Positions 5,226 through 10,494 of a stretch of 11,005 bases of DNA are shown here, piece after piece. Made by a program: the position numbers and the translations under genes. The stretch covers positions 1 to 11,005 of the forward strand of contig CAJTYV010000058.1 in assembly GCA_910584195.1 (NCBI GenBank), written 5' to 3'. How positions within the stretch are numbered: the stretch's first letter is position 1; each line of letters begins with the position of its first letter. The stretch comes from an uncultured Ruminococcus sp. Its GTDB lineage: Bacteria > Bacillota > Clostridia > Oscillospirales > Ruminococcaceae. The notes beneath the pieces are model-generated. The model had not been told where the DNA came from. It made no database searches and saw only the letters and a program-made list of their open reading frames with translations.

Positions 5226-5519
5226 CTATTGTTTCATTACATCAATTAGATTCTGTAATACAGTCAGTTGCTGTTTATTCAAGCCGGAAGTATCAAGGAC
5301 AGCTTTGTCTCTGGGATAGTCTACCCCAAGGAGATAGTCTGTTGACACATGGTACAGGTTAGCAAGTTTTACAAGGGTTTCCAGTGATGGAGATATCTGT
5401 TCTGCCTCAAAAGCAGAGACAGCGGAGGAAGAAATGTTAAGCCGTCTGGCAACCTCTGACTGTGAAAGTTTATGTTGTTGACGCAACAGTGTTAGTTTCT
5501 TTGCCAATCCGTATATCAT
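5226..5519 (-). CDS. XRE-family transcriptional regulator
   Basis: This 97-residue protein has a canonical Cro/CI (XRE) helix-turn-helix at residues 5-65: LAKKLTLLRQQHKLSQSEVA, then LNISSSAVSAFEAEQISPSL and LVKLANLYHVSTDYLLGVD. The C-terminal 30 residues are helical (LNKQQLTVLQNLIDVMKQ) and may form the dimer interface. I chose the start at 5519 (complement of CAT 5517-5519) because AAGGAG lies about 10 bases before it. The frame extends to 5582, but the extra 21 residues are not family-like and would cover the operator. It is divergent from the winged-helix and lipoprotein genes, and a perfect palindrome lies in its leader, so it probably represses itself and possibly the divergent operon. 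Confidence 0.9.
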   Translation of the reverse strand: MIYGLAKKLTLLRQQHKLSQSEVARRLNISSSAVSAFEAEQISPSLETLVKLANLYHVSTDYLLGVDYPRDKAVLDTSGLNKQQLTVLQNLIDVMKQ

Positions 5520-5539
5520 GTGTCTGCTGTCTCCTTTTT

Positions 5540-5554
5540 GTGTATAGCATACAC
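5540..5554. promoter_or_regulatory. Palindromic operator in the XRE leader
   Basis: GTGTAT-AGC-ATACAC is a perfect 6-bp inverted repeat with a 3-base centre, a typical size for a dimeric XRE repressor. It lies 21-35 bases upstream of the XRE start and contains a possible -10 (TATGCT on the minus strand). Binding there should block the XRE promoter. It is about 40 bases from the promoter-like element of the divergent genes. Confidence 0.6.
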
Positions 5555-5592
5555 GAAAGGGCGGAAGTATTGATTGCAACATTAACTAATGA

Positions 5593-5621
5593 TTGCAGAC
5601 CCTGCCAAAAGGTGCTATAAT
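5593..5621 (+). promoter_or_regulatory. Promoter for the winged-helix/lipoprotein operon
   Basis: A consensus TATAAT lies at 5616-5621. At 17 bases spacing, TTGCAG (5593-5598) can serve as a weak -35. GATTGCA occurs twice, at 5572-5578 and 5591-5597, 19 bases apart, and could hold an activator or repressor over the -35. The start codon of the first gene is 39 bases downstream. Confidence 0.55.
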
Positions 5622-5659
5622 CAACGGTAAATAAACCAGTCAACGAAAGGAAAAAGTAC

Positions 5660-6115
5660 ATGAATACACAGGATATTACAATGGAACAGCTTGAAACACT
5701 GGTATTGATTCGGAGTTTAGAGGAATTTGTTACAGACGAGCATGAGAACCTTTCAAGCCTTAGTGAAGTAATCTGGACTCTGGAAGAAAGTTTATCCAAT
5801 GAGGAACATGAACAGCTTGTGGCGGATATCTGTAAACTGACTGAAAAAGGTTATCTCCTGTCAGATGGAACAGAGGAACATATAAAAGCTGACAGGATAC
5901 CAGAAGTGGAAGGTATCACTCCAAGAGGGGAAGCTGTGCTTGATGAATTTGAACATGAGATTCAAAAGAAAGTTTCATCTGGTGAGAAAGTCATACTTTT
6001 TAAGGATTGCAGTCTTTTCAATTTCAGTCTGTTGAGCGAATTGGATGTCAGCGGTGGAGTATTTGATACAGTAGGAAGTCTGTTTAAGTTTATAGGAAAG
6101 GTGATGAAGAAATGA
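5660..6115 (+). CDS. Winged-helix-like protein of unknown family
   Basis: This 151-residue acidic protein starts at ATG 5660 behind AAAGGAAA. Residues about 8-100 look like a winged-helix fold: helices through LETLVLIRSLEEFV and LSSLSEVIWTLEESL, then HEQLVADICKLTEKGYLL (50-67), and a wing-like GITPRGEAVLDEFEHEI (85-101). The last pattern resembles the LTPKG turn of PadR/MarR-like regulators. The C-terminal 40 residues are more hydrophobic (CSLFNFSLLSEL, then FDTVGSLFKFIGKVMKK). I do not recognise the full protein. Its stop overlaps the lipoprotein start by 4 bases (ATGA), so the two are co-translated. It may act as a regulator or as a cytoplasmic partner of the lipoprotein. The winged-helix reading is inference. 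Confidence 0.65.
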   Translation: MNTQDITMEQLETLVLIRSLEEFVTDEHENLSSLSEVIWTLEESLSNEEHEQLVADICKLTEKGYLLSDGTEEHIKADRIPEVEGITPRGEAVLDEFEHEIQKKVSSGEKVILFKDCSLFNFSLLSELDVSGGVFDTVGSLFKFIGKVMKK

Positions 6116-6810
6116 GAAACAGGAAATTATTCAAGTCAGCAATTATTATTACTGCCCTTACATTGTCAATGTGTGGTTGTGGCAAGCAGGCGGAGCCAGT
6201 GAGCGCAGAGCCTACGGAGACAGTAAGTGAGGAAAAACAGGCGAAAAGTGTGGAGAGTTCGGAGAGCATGGAAAGTTCTGAAAGTTCAGAGAGCAAGGAG
6301 CCTACACCCTCTCCCGCTGTTGAGCCTACGGAAAAGCCTGTTGAGGAAAGTGTGGAAAGTACAGAAAATGAAGAAAGTACATCAGAGGTTGAGAAAAGCC
6401 CGGAGGAAGAAAGTTCAGAAGAATCAACAGGCATAGAGATTGTTGAGGAACTTGATTTGCAGATGTACGTTCAGACATCAGCTAATGCAAGGAGTGGAGA
6501 TAGTACAGATTTTGAGGTGGTGACAACATTTAGTACGAATACGCAAGTGCATGTGACTGGTAAAACAGCCAATGACTGGTTTAGAGTGGAGCAGTCTGAA
6601 GGTGATGTTTATATCAGTGGCAAGCTGTTAGGTATGGAAAAGGCTGTTGTGCAACAGTCCTCTGGTGGTGGAAGTGGGCAACAGTCTAGCGGTGGCAACG
6701 GTGGTGGAGGTACATCTGCTGGTGAGCCAGAAATAGGGCATGTAATGGGTCAAGATCAATACGGTCATGATATAATATATGGAGGTACGATAGACTACTC
6801 AGGATTTTAA
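6112..6810 (+). CDS. Lipoprotein with Ser/Glu-rich stalk and SH3-like domain
   Basis: This 232-residue protein has a signal peptide (MRNRKLFKSA then IIITALTLSM) ending in a cysteine pair, Cys21 and Cys23. The likely lipidated residue is Cys21 (LSMC) or Cys23 (MCGC); neither is a perfect lipobox. Residues 24-108 are a low-complexity Ser/Glu/Pro stalk with repeated SSES and EES units. Residues about 113-174 form a bacterial SH3 (SH3_3-like) domain: MYVQTSANARSGDSTDFEVV, then TGKTANDWFRV and GDVYISGKLL, a fold often used to bind peptidoglycan. A Gly/Ser linker (183-203) precedes a short tail. It should be anchored outside the membrane with SH3 in the wall. The gene overlaps its upstream partner by 4 bases. 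The Ser codons are part of a slippage-prone AGTTC/GAAAG repeat. Confidence 0.82.
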   Translation: MRNRKLFKSAIIITALTLSMCGCGKQAEPVSAEPTETVSEEKQAKSVESSESMESSESSESKEPTPSPAVEPTEKPVEESVESTENEESTSEVEKSPEEESSEESTGIEIVEELDLQMYVQTSANARSGDSTDFEVVTTFSTNTQVHVTGKTANDWFRVEQSEGDVYISGKLLGMEKAVVQQSSGGGSGQQSSGGNGGGGTSAGEPEIGHVMGQDQYGHDIIYGGTIDYSGF

Positions 6811-6826
6811 TTAAATAGCAATCAGT

Positions 6827-6858
6827 TACAGGGTCATCATCTAATTGTTGACCCTGTA
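6827..6858 (+). terminator. 10-bp hairpin after the lipoprotein gene
   Basis: TACAGGGTCA (6827-6836) is perfectly complementary to TGACCCTGTA (6849-6858), with a 12-base loop. It lies 17 bases after the lipoprotein stop. No T-run follows, so it may be an atypical terminator or an mRNA-stabilising end. Confidence 0.45.
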
Positions 6859-7225
6859 TAAACTTCTTACTCATATGAGCGATTTCTGTTAAAAAGATTG
6901 ATAAATGCATATCTGCTGTACAGTGTGTAAAAATTGATATGCTGTATCTGTTTATCTGTGCTATCTGAAAAAATTCCTTATGAAAAAATAGCAACAATCA
7001 ACATATAAAAATGGGCTGTACATTATGGGAAAATTGAGTTGTACAAGTTGATAAAAAAATCTGGCTTATCAGTATGCAGTGGGTTGTCTCCCACATTATG
7101 TTGATAAAGTATGTCTGGAAGATAATTTCATTATGAGTAAAATGTGGATTCATACATTGTATAAAATATAAGAGTTCCTTAATTTTATAGACTTAAAAGT
7201 GCACCTTAAAAATACCATAAAAAGG
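6859..7225 (+). repeat. AT-rich spacer with four TTGATA repeats
   Basis: No gene is evident. TTGATAA or TTGATAT occurs at 6898-6904, 6934-6940, 7048-7054 and 7101-7107. The first two are each followed by a related CTGCTGTA or GCTGTATCTG stretch. A small inverted repeat GTGGG/CCCAC lies at 7079-7094. TATAAA at 7160-7165 could be a -10 for the metalloprotease gene, though I see no good -35. The repeats may be regulatory sites or decayed sequence. Confidence 0.35.
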
Positions 7226-7268
7226 GCATGACCTCCAATGGAAAATAAAAAGCGATTGGAGGTCATGC
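7226..7268 (+). promoter_or_regulatory. Perfect 14-bp hairpin hiding the ribosome binding site of the SprT-like gene
   Basis: GCATGACCTCCAAT (7226-7239) is perfectly complementary to ATTGGAGGTCATGC (7255-7268), with a 15-base A-rich loop. The right arm contains TTGGAGGT, the Shine-Dalgarno sequence for ATG 7271. The left arm contains ACCTCC, the same sequence as the ribosomal anti-Shine-Dalgarno. In the mRNA the hairpin should block initiation unless it is opened by a protein, a small RNA or coupled transcription. The in-frame ATGs at 7238 and 7265 also fall inside it. Confidence 0.7.
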
Positions 7269-7270
7269 TT

Positions 7271-7954
7271 ATGTTATCAGAACATAATGAGTTTTTGGAA
7301 AGGGCATATCGGATATTGAACAAGGTTTATTTTGAGGATAAGTTACCGGAGGCAGTTATAACTATACAATCTTCTCAACGTGCATACGGTCATATTACAG
7401 TGGGGAAAGTCTGGCAGGACAACTGGGATTCCTACCACGAAATCAATATATCCGCTGAATACCTTAACAGACCAGTTGAAAATATTATTGCTACTCTTTT
7501 GCATGAGTGCTGTCATTTGTACGCTATGGAAAACAATATAAAAGATACGTCAAATAATTATCGGTATCATAATAAGAGGTTTAAAGAGATTGCGGAAAAG
7601 AGAGATTTAAAAATCAGTTACCATGAGAGTACAGGTTGGAGCGTGACGGAGCCAACAGAAAAACTGATAGAAACAATAAAAAAATATAATCTGGATTCTC
7701 AAATAGATTATGTGCGTAAAGGTGCCTTTGAGTGGACTGGTGGGGATGCTGAAAGTGACGGAGATAATGGAAATGGTTTAACAGGAACAAAAGGGAAAAA
7801 GCCTAAAAAGAAATCAAGTACAAGAAAATATATATGTCCTAAATGTGGTAATTCTGTGAGGGCTACAAAAGATGTAAATATTGCATGTCTTGATTGTATG
7901 GTGCAGATGGTGAAAGAGGAACAGGAATCAAAAAATCCTCTACAAATGCCCTGA
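7271..7954 (+). CDS. SprT-like zinc metalloprotease with C-terminal zinc ribbon
   Basis: This 227-residue protein (from ATG 7271) has a SprT-like domain. The zinc-metalloprotease motif HECCH is at residues 78-82 (TLLHECCHLYAM), with a third likely zinc ligand at His100 (RYHNKRF). The N-terminal helix LERAYRILNKVYFEDKLPE (9-27) and the strands YGHITVGKVW, HEINIS are typical of the family, whose members in eukaryotes (SPRTN) cleave DNA-protein crosslinks. After a Lys/Gly/Asp-rich linker (about 156-184), a zinc ribbon follows: CPKC (189-192) and CLDC (206-209), likely for nucleic-acid or protein binding. I chose ATG 7271 because GGAGGT (7258-7263) is 7-8 bases upstream. An in-frame ATG at 7238 would add 11 residues with only weak ribosome-binding sequence. 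Function in bacteria is unproven; SprT-like genes are common on clostridial mobile elements. Confidence 0.9.
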   Translation: MLSEHNEFLERAYRILNKVYFEDKLPEAVITIQSSQRAYGHITVGKVWQDNWDSYHEINISAEYLNRPVENIIATLLHECCHLYAMENNIKDTSNNYRYHNKRFKEIAEKRDLKISYHESTGWSVTEPTEKLIETIKKYNLDSQIDYVRKGAFEWTGGDAESDGDNGNGLTGTKGKKPKKKSSTRKYICPKCGNSVRATKDVNIACLDCMVQMVKEEQESKNPLQMP

Positions 7955-8080
7955 AAATCAGTGTTTTCATGTGGTTTATCTCCTTGCATTCCGTCAATAG
8001 ATTTATCGTGTAATCAGCGTTAAGATGTAATTGAAGTTAAGGAAATAAATAATAAAACATAAGAAAGAGAGGAAAACAAA

Positions 8081-8593
8081 ATGTGTAAAATGAGAGTTGT
8101 AGTAAGAAGGGAAATGCTGGGAGCAAGGGAGCAGGCATGGAGCGTATGGAACGGTAAAGAGGTCATGGAGTACACTGGAAACCAGATTAAAAGTTTAATC
8201 AAGTCCGGCCAGAAAGTTTGCGGTCTGGCACTGAAAGACAATGAACTGGTGTCGGATGCGGAGGGATTTTTCACAACAAACATTATGGAGCATCGGTATT
8301 GCGGAAACTTTACTCCCATGATTGAAAATGAAAGCGTCATGGCGAATGTGTTCTATATCGTAATCGGCAGTCATGAGGAAAAGGGAGTTACATATTATGA
8401 CTGCATCTCAACAAAATTCGAGCAGACGGCATTCAATGAGTCGGACGTAAGGGCATACCTTCGGCTGGGAATTATTTCCGGAGGTGCAAGGCTGGGGGCT
8501 GATGATAAGATTGAACTGGCTCCTCTGGAATATGAGAAAGCAGAGGAAACAAAGCAGGAAGAGAAAAAAGAGGGTGGTGCGAAAAAGAAATAA
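8081..8593 (+). CDS. 170-residue protein of unknown function
   Basis: The frame starts at ATG 8081 with AGAGAGG 8 bases upstream. The first 150 residues look like a compact mixed alpha/beta protein: MRVVVRREML, then YTGNQIKSLIKSGQKVCGLALKDNELV, MANVFYIVIGSH and YYDCISTKFEQ. The last 20 residues are a charged Lys/Glu tail ending EGGAKKK. The YTGNQIKSLIKSG segment is reminiscent of small proteins encoded next to conjugation or phage genes, but I cannot name a family. No signal peptide or membrane segment is visible. It lies 126 bases after the SprT-like gene and may be in the same transcript, although a weak TGAAAA/TTTTCA hairpin overlaps the SprT stop. Confidence 0.72.
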   Translation: MCKMRVVVRREMLGAREQAWSVWNGKEVMEYTGNQIKSLIKSGQKVCGLALKDNELVSDAEGFFTTNIMEHRYCGNFTPMIENESVMANVFYIVIGSHEEKGVTYYDCISTKFEQTAFNESDVRAYLRLGIISGGARLGADDKIELAPLEYEKAEETKQEEKKEGGAKKK

Positions 8594-8613
8594 GGGTTCT
8601 GGAAGAGTTCAGG

Positions 8614-8639
8614 GGCGTCCATTGGAAACAGTGGGCGCC
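8614..8639 (+). other. 11-bp hairpin with GAAA tetraloop
   Basis: GGCGTCCATTG (8614-8624) pairs with CAGTGGGCGCC (8629-8639), 11 positions with two G-U pairs, closed by a GAAA loop (8625-8628), a GNRA-type tetraloop. The stem can be extended by CAG/CTG outside with a small bulge. It lies 20 bases after the preceding stop and about 60 bases before the next start. No T-run follows, so it is probably an mRNA processing or stabilising structure. Confidence 0.5.
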
Positions 8640-8697
8640 TGATTGATTAAGGGGTTTAAAGAGGTTCCAGAGAGGATTTAGAGAGGTGCATGGAGAA

Positions 8698-8886
8698 ATG
8701 ATTGAACTGTATAAAGGATATGAAATAAAGGTATTCTGGAGCAACATTGAAAAGGGATATGTATTTTGTGTTTTCAGTATGGACGGTGAGGGCATCATGG
8801 AAAGCAGTCCTTATTTTTATGAGGAAAACGCATTGTTGGGAGCGAAGGAAACCATAGAAAGAATTATTCAAAAAAAGGGGAAATGA
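8698..8886 (+). CDS. 62-residue protein of unknown function
   Basis: I chose ATG 8698, giving MIELYKGYEIKVFWSNIEKG as the N-terminus. GTG 8686 in the same frame would add four residues, and the GAGAGGTG preceding the ATG could serve either choice. The protein is a compact, probably alpha/beta unit with two strands (ELYKGYEIKVFW, YVFCVFSMDG) and a C-terminal helix (GAKETIERIIQ). This strand-strand-helix layout is seen in many small DUF proteins of clostridial elements, but I do not recognise the family. Its stop overlaps the start of a small membrane protein by 4 bases (ATGA), so they form a translationally coupled pair. Confidence 0.65.
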   Translation: MIELYKGYEIKVFWSNIEKGYVFCVFSMDGEGIMESSPYFYEENALLGAKETIERIIQKKGK

Positions 8887-9038
8887 GTATGTGCATGGAT
8901 TGTCAAATTTCAATTATAATAATCAGTCTGGTGCTTGTGAGTATCTGCTGTATTATCTGGTTATTCAAAGAGTTTACAGGTCTGATAAAGTGGATGGTGG
9001 CAAGGGCATTAAAAGAGTTGGAAGAGGATGATGAATAA
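8883..9038 (+). CDS. 51-residue single-pass membrane protein
   Basis: A small frame from ATG 8883 to TAA 9036 overlaps the upstream stop by 4 bases (ATGA). It encodes MSMCMDCQ, then a strongly hydrophobic segment of about 20 residues (ISIIIISLVLVSICCIIWLF, residues 9-28), then a positively charged region with KEFTGLIKWMVARALKEL, and an acidic end EEDDE. This is a clear single transmembrane helix with a cytoplasmic amphipathic tail. The N-terminus would face outside by the positive-inside rule, since the lysines and arginine follow the membrane segment. Cysteines 4, 7, 22 and 23 are notable. It is short enough to be missed by automatic gene calling. A strong terminator follows, closing the operon. 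Confidence 0.7.
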   Translation: MSMCMDCQISIIIISLVLVSICCIIWLFKEFTGLIKWMVARALKELEEDDE

Positions 9039-9055
9039 ATAAGGTGTCATTTTCT

Positions 9056-9093
9056 AAAATGGTTTATCTGATAAAAAGGATAAGCCATTTTTT
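9056..9093 (+). terminator. Rho-independent terminator
   Basis: AAAATGGTTTATC (9056-9068) pairs with GATAAGCCATTTT (9079-9091), 13 positions with one G-U and a 10-base loop, followed by a T-run to 9093. It closes the unit that includes the 62- and 51-residue genes. The A-rich left arm makes it partly usable on the other strand. Confidence 0.85.
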
Positions 9094-9200
9094 ATGTCTG
9101 GCTGTATTCAGTGGAAATTATTCATAGTGTCATATCAGAATACATGGAAGTGAAAAGGGGGTGTAATTAAAAAATAATTTTTGAAAGGAGAAAGAAACAT

Positions 9201-9413
9201 ATGAAGCATGAGTTTAAACAAGGATTCAGAATAGGCGGTGAGGGTGGAACAGCCGTTACTTACCAGCTGGTCATACTGGTAGAAAATATCGACTGCCTGC
9301 CGGTGTACAGATTGTCGCAAGCAGTTGAGAGGGAGTTCCAGCAAATTCTCTCGGAGCAGTACGGAGCGGAGAAAGGAGGGCTTGATGGATGGGAAATACA
9401 TCATTTCGATTAG
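9201..9413 (+). CDS. 70-residue protein of unknown function, overlaps next gene
   Basis: The frame starts at ATG 9201 with AAAGGAG (9184-9190) 10 bases upstream. The product begins MKHEFKQGFRIGGEGGTAVT and has a beta segment (TYQLVILVENI) and a helix (LSQAVEREFQQILSEQY) before a short tail ending GWEIHHFD. I do not recognise it. It has no membrane segment or signal. The next gene starts 25 bases before its stop, in another frame, so the two are likely translationally coupled and may form a complex. They are flanked by terminators (9056-9093 and 9596-9626), making a self-contained two-gene unit, although I see no clear promoter. Confidence 0.65.
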   Translation: MKHEFKQGFRIGGEGGTAVTYQLVILVENIDCLPVYRLSQAVEREFQQILSEQYGAEKGGLDGWEIHHFD

Positions 9414-9586
9414 TACCCAAAATAGAGGGGAACAAGATAGGTATTTTCCTCGTTGTGCCATCTATGGGGCAGAGCCGACAGGTGGCATATCTGGAAGTTC
9501 CTGACGATTGCCAGTTAAATGACAATATGGAACTTGCCAATGAGGTATGTACCGCATACAGAAAACGGTTGCGGAAAAGTATCTGA
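9389..9586 (+). CDS. 65-residue protein of unknown function, overlaps previous gene
   Basis: ATG 9389 lies 9 bases after AAAGGAGGG (9371-9379), which sits inside the upstream gene. The overlap is 25 bases. The product begins MGNTSFRLVPKIEGNKIGIF and shows three predicted strands (SFRLVPKI, IGIFLVV, QVAYLEVP) and a C-terminal basic helix (ANEVCTAYRKRLRKSI). An alternative ATG at 9385 is in another frame and leads nowhere. The strong ribosome binding site inside the partner's coding sequence supports the start and a real gene. I do not recognise the family. Confidence 0.65.
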   Translation: MGNTSFRLVPKIEGNKIGIFLVVPSMGQSRQVAYLEVPDDCQLNDNMELANEVCTAYRKRLRKSI

Positions 9587-9595
9587 ATACAAAAA

Positions 9596-9626
9596 GGCAG
9601 TTGCTTACAGGGTGGCTGTCTTTTTT
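9596..9626 (+). terminator. Terminator after the two overlapping genes
   Basis: GGCAGTT (9596-9602) can pair with GGCTGTC (9614-9620) using three G-U pairs, and TTTTTT (9621-9626) follows. The stem is modest but the T-run and position, 10 bases after the stop at 9586, fit a Rho-independent terminator. Confidence 0.6.
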
Positions 9627-10002
9627 CATGTGTACGTTTATGGAGAAAATAAATGGATAGGTTTGATTCTGCATTTTATGTCATGTGTATGTTTTTTGCA
9701 TTTCTGAATACGGATATCATGAATTTTATAAATTTTTCTAAAATTGTAAGTTTGGGCTGAAAGTGATGGATATATATTTTTGTGAAAAAGTAGATGGATA
9801 AAGGTTTTCTGCGTGGATATAAATTTTTGTATGGGACAGGTGGATTGCATGGGGATAAATGAAAGAGGGGGCTTTGTATGGACTGGTTAGGAAAACAGGG
9901 GGCAGTCTGGCTGATGATGGTTTAAAGGTTTGTAGTTGACTGCATGATACAGGTTTGTTGATATGGATATCCCGGTCATGGAGATTGAGGGAGTTATTGA
10001 GA
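9627..10002 (+). repeat. AT-rich gene-poor stretch with a 16-base imperfect direct repeat
   Basis: No gene is supported. GGATATATATTTTTGT (9768-9783) and GGATATAAATTTTTGT (9815-9830) differ at one base and are 47 bases apart. Shorter GATGGATAAA and GGGGATAAATG motifs (around 9793 and 9852) resemble them. The stretch may be an AT-rich regulatory or replication region, or decayed sequence. Frames on both strands are low-complexity and start without ribosome binding sites. Confidence 0.35.
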
Positions 10003-10209
10003 ATGACTATAAAGGAATACATATCAAGAAATCAGTATTTATAAAAAAGAGATTCCTATGGGGAAGCCAATGTCTGCATATGAGGGGTAACAGGTTCAGA
10101 AGAAAAAGAAAAGTTCAATGATAAGCAGGAGTTGCAGGCAGTTGATTTTTTTAAATGGATTCATTTTTTTAACAAGTTGGAAAAAGCATGTGGCATAGCA
10201 AGAAAATGA
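10003..10209 (+). pseudogene. Decayed small gene with two in-frame stops
   Basis: One frame, starting at ATG 10003 (with GAGGGAG about 10 bases upstream), reads MTIKEYISRNQYL, a stop at 10042, KRDSYGEANVCI, a stop at 10081, and then 41 codons of protein-like sequence to TGA 10207. The last part has charged and helical content: GSEEKEKFNDKQELQAVDFF, KWIHFFNKLEKACGIARK. The opening MTIKEYISRN resembles small helix-turn-helix or excisionase-like proteins, but this is weak. The overlapping ATG 9963 to 10121 frame is an alternative, without a ribosome binding site. I read it as a remnant of a gene of about 65 residues that lost its function. Confidence 0.3.
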
Positions 10210-10280
10210 TAGAGATTAGATGATTGGTGAATATTTTACAATTACAAAACAAAAAATGCGTGTAGAATGGTGATATTTGC

Positions 10281-10333
10281 CACAACATACGTTTGGGTTG
10301 TGCGTATTGCACAAAAATAGAACTTGTGTTCTA
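10281..10333 (+). promoter_or_regulatory. Overlapping, mutually exclusive hairpins in a long 5' leader
   Basis: CACAAC (10281-10286) pairs with GTTGTG (10297-10302). The same bases, as TTGTGC (10298-10303), alternatively pair with GCACAA (10309-10314). A third hairpin, TAGAAC/GTTCTA (10318-10333), follows with a 4-base loop. Mutually exclusive pairing is typical of attenuators and riboswitch-like switches. There is no obvious T-run terminator. The remaining leader to 10494 includes small stems GATAT/ATATC (10357-10370) and CTGG/CCAG (10459-10476). Confidence 0.35.
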
Positions 10334-10494
10334 AAATGTATGTATTTCAATTCTCTGATATCTGCATATCAAAACAAAACATAATGTATACGCAAAATTA
10401 TAGATTTTTTGGGATTTTGCAAGATTGTGTTTCTGCGAATGGACTTTGTCCTTGAAAACTGGTAGTATGTTTCCAGAATTAAGGAGGAAACAAA

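Noticed and set aside
5520..5582. N-terminal extension of the XRE regulator
   Set aside because: The extra 21 residues do not resemble the family and cover the operator palindrome. The ATG ending at 5519 has a good ribosome binding site.
7238..7270. Upstream start of the SprT-like gene at ATG 7238
   Set aside because: It has only a weak ribosome-binding sequence. ATG 7271 has GGAGGT at ideal spacing and gives the family N-terminus. Both remain possible because the hairpin covers the region.
7952..7969. Terminator after the SprT-like gene
   Set aside because: TGAAAA/TTTTCA is a short AT-only stem without a following T-run and is too weak to call.
9738..10022. 94-codon leftward frame
   Set aside because: Low-complexity translation of AT-rich DNA, no ribosome binding site and no recognisable domains.
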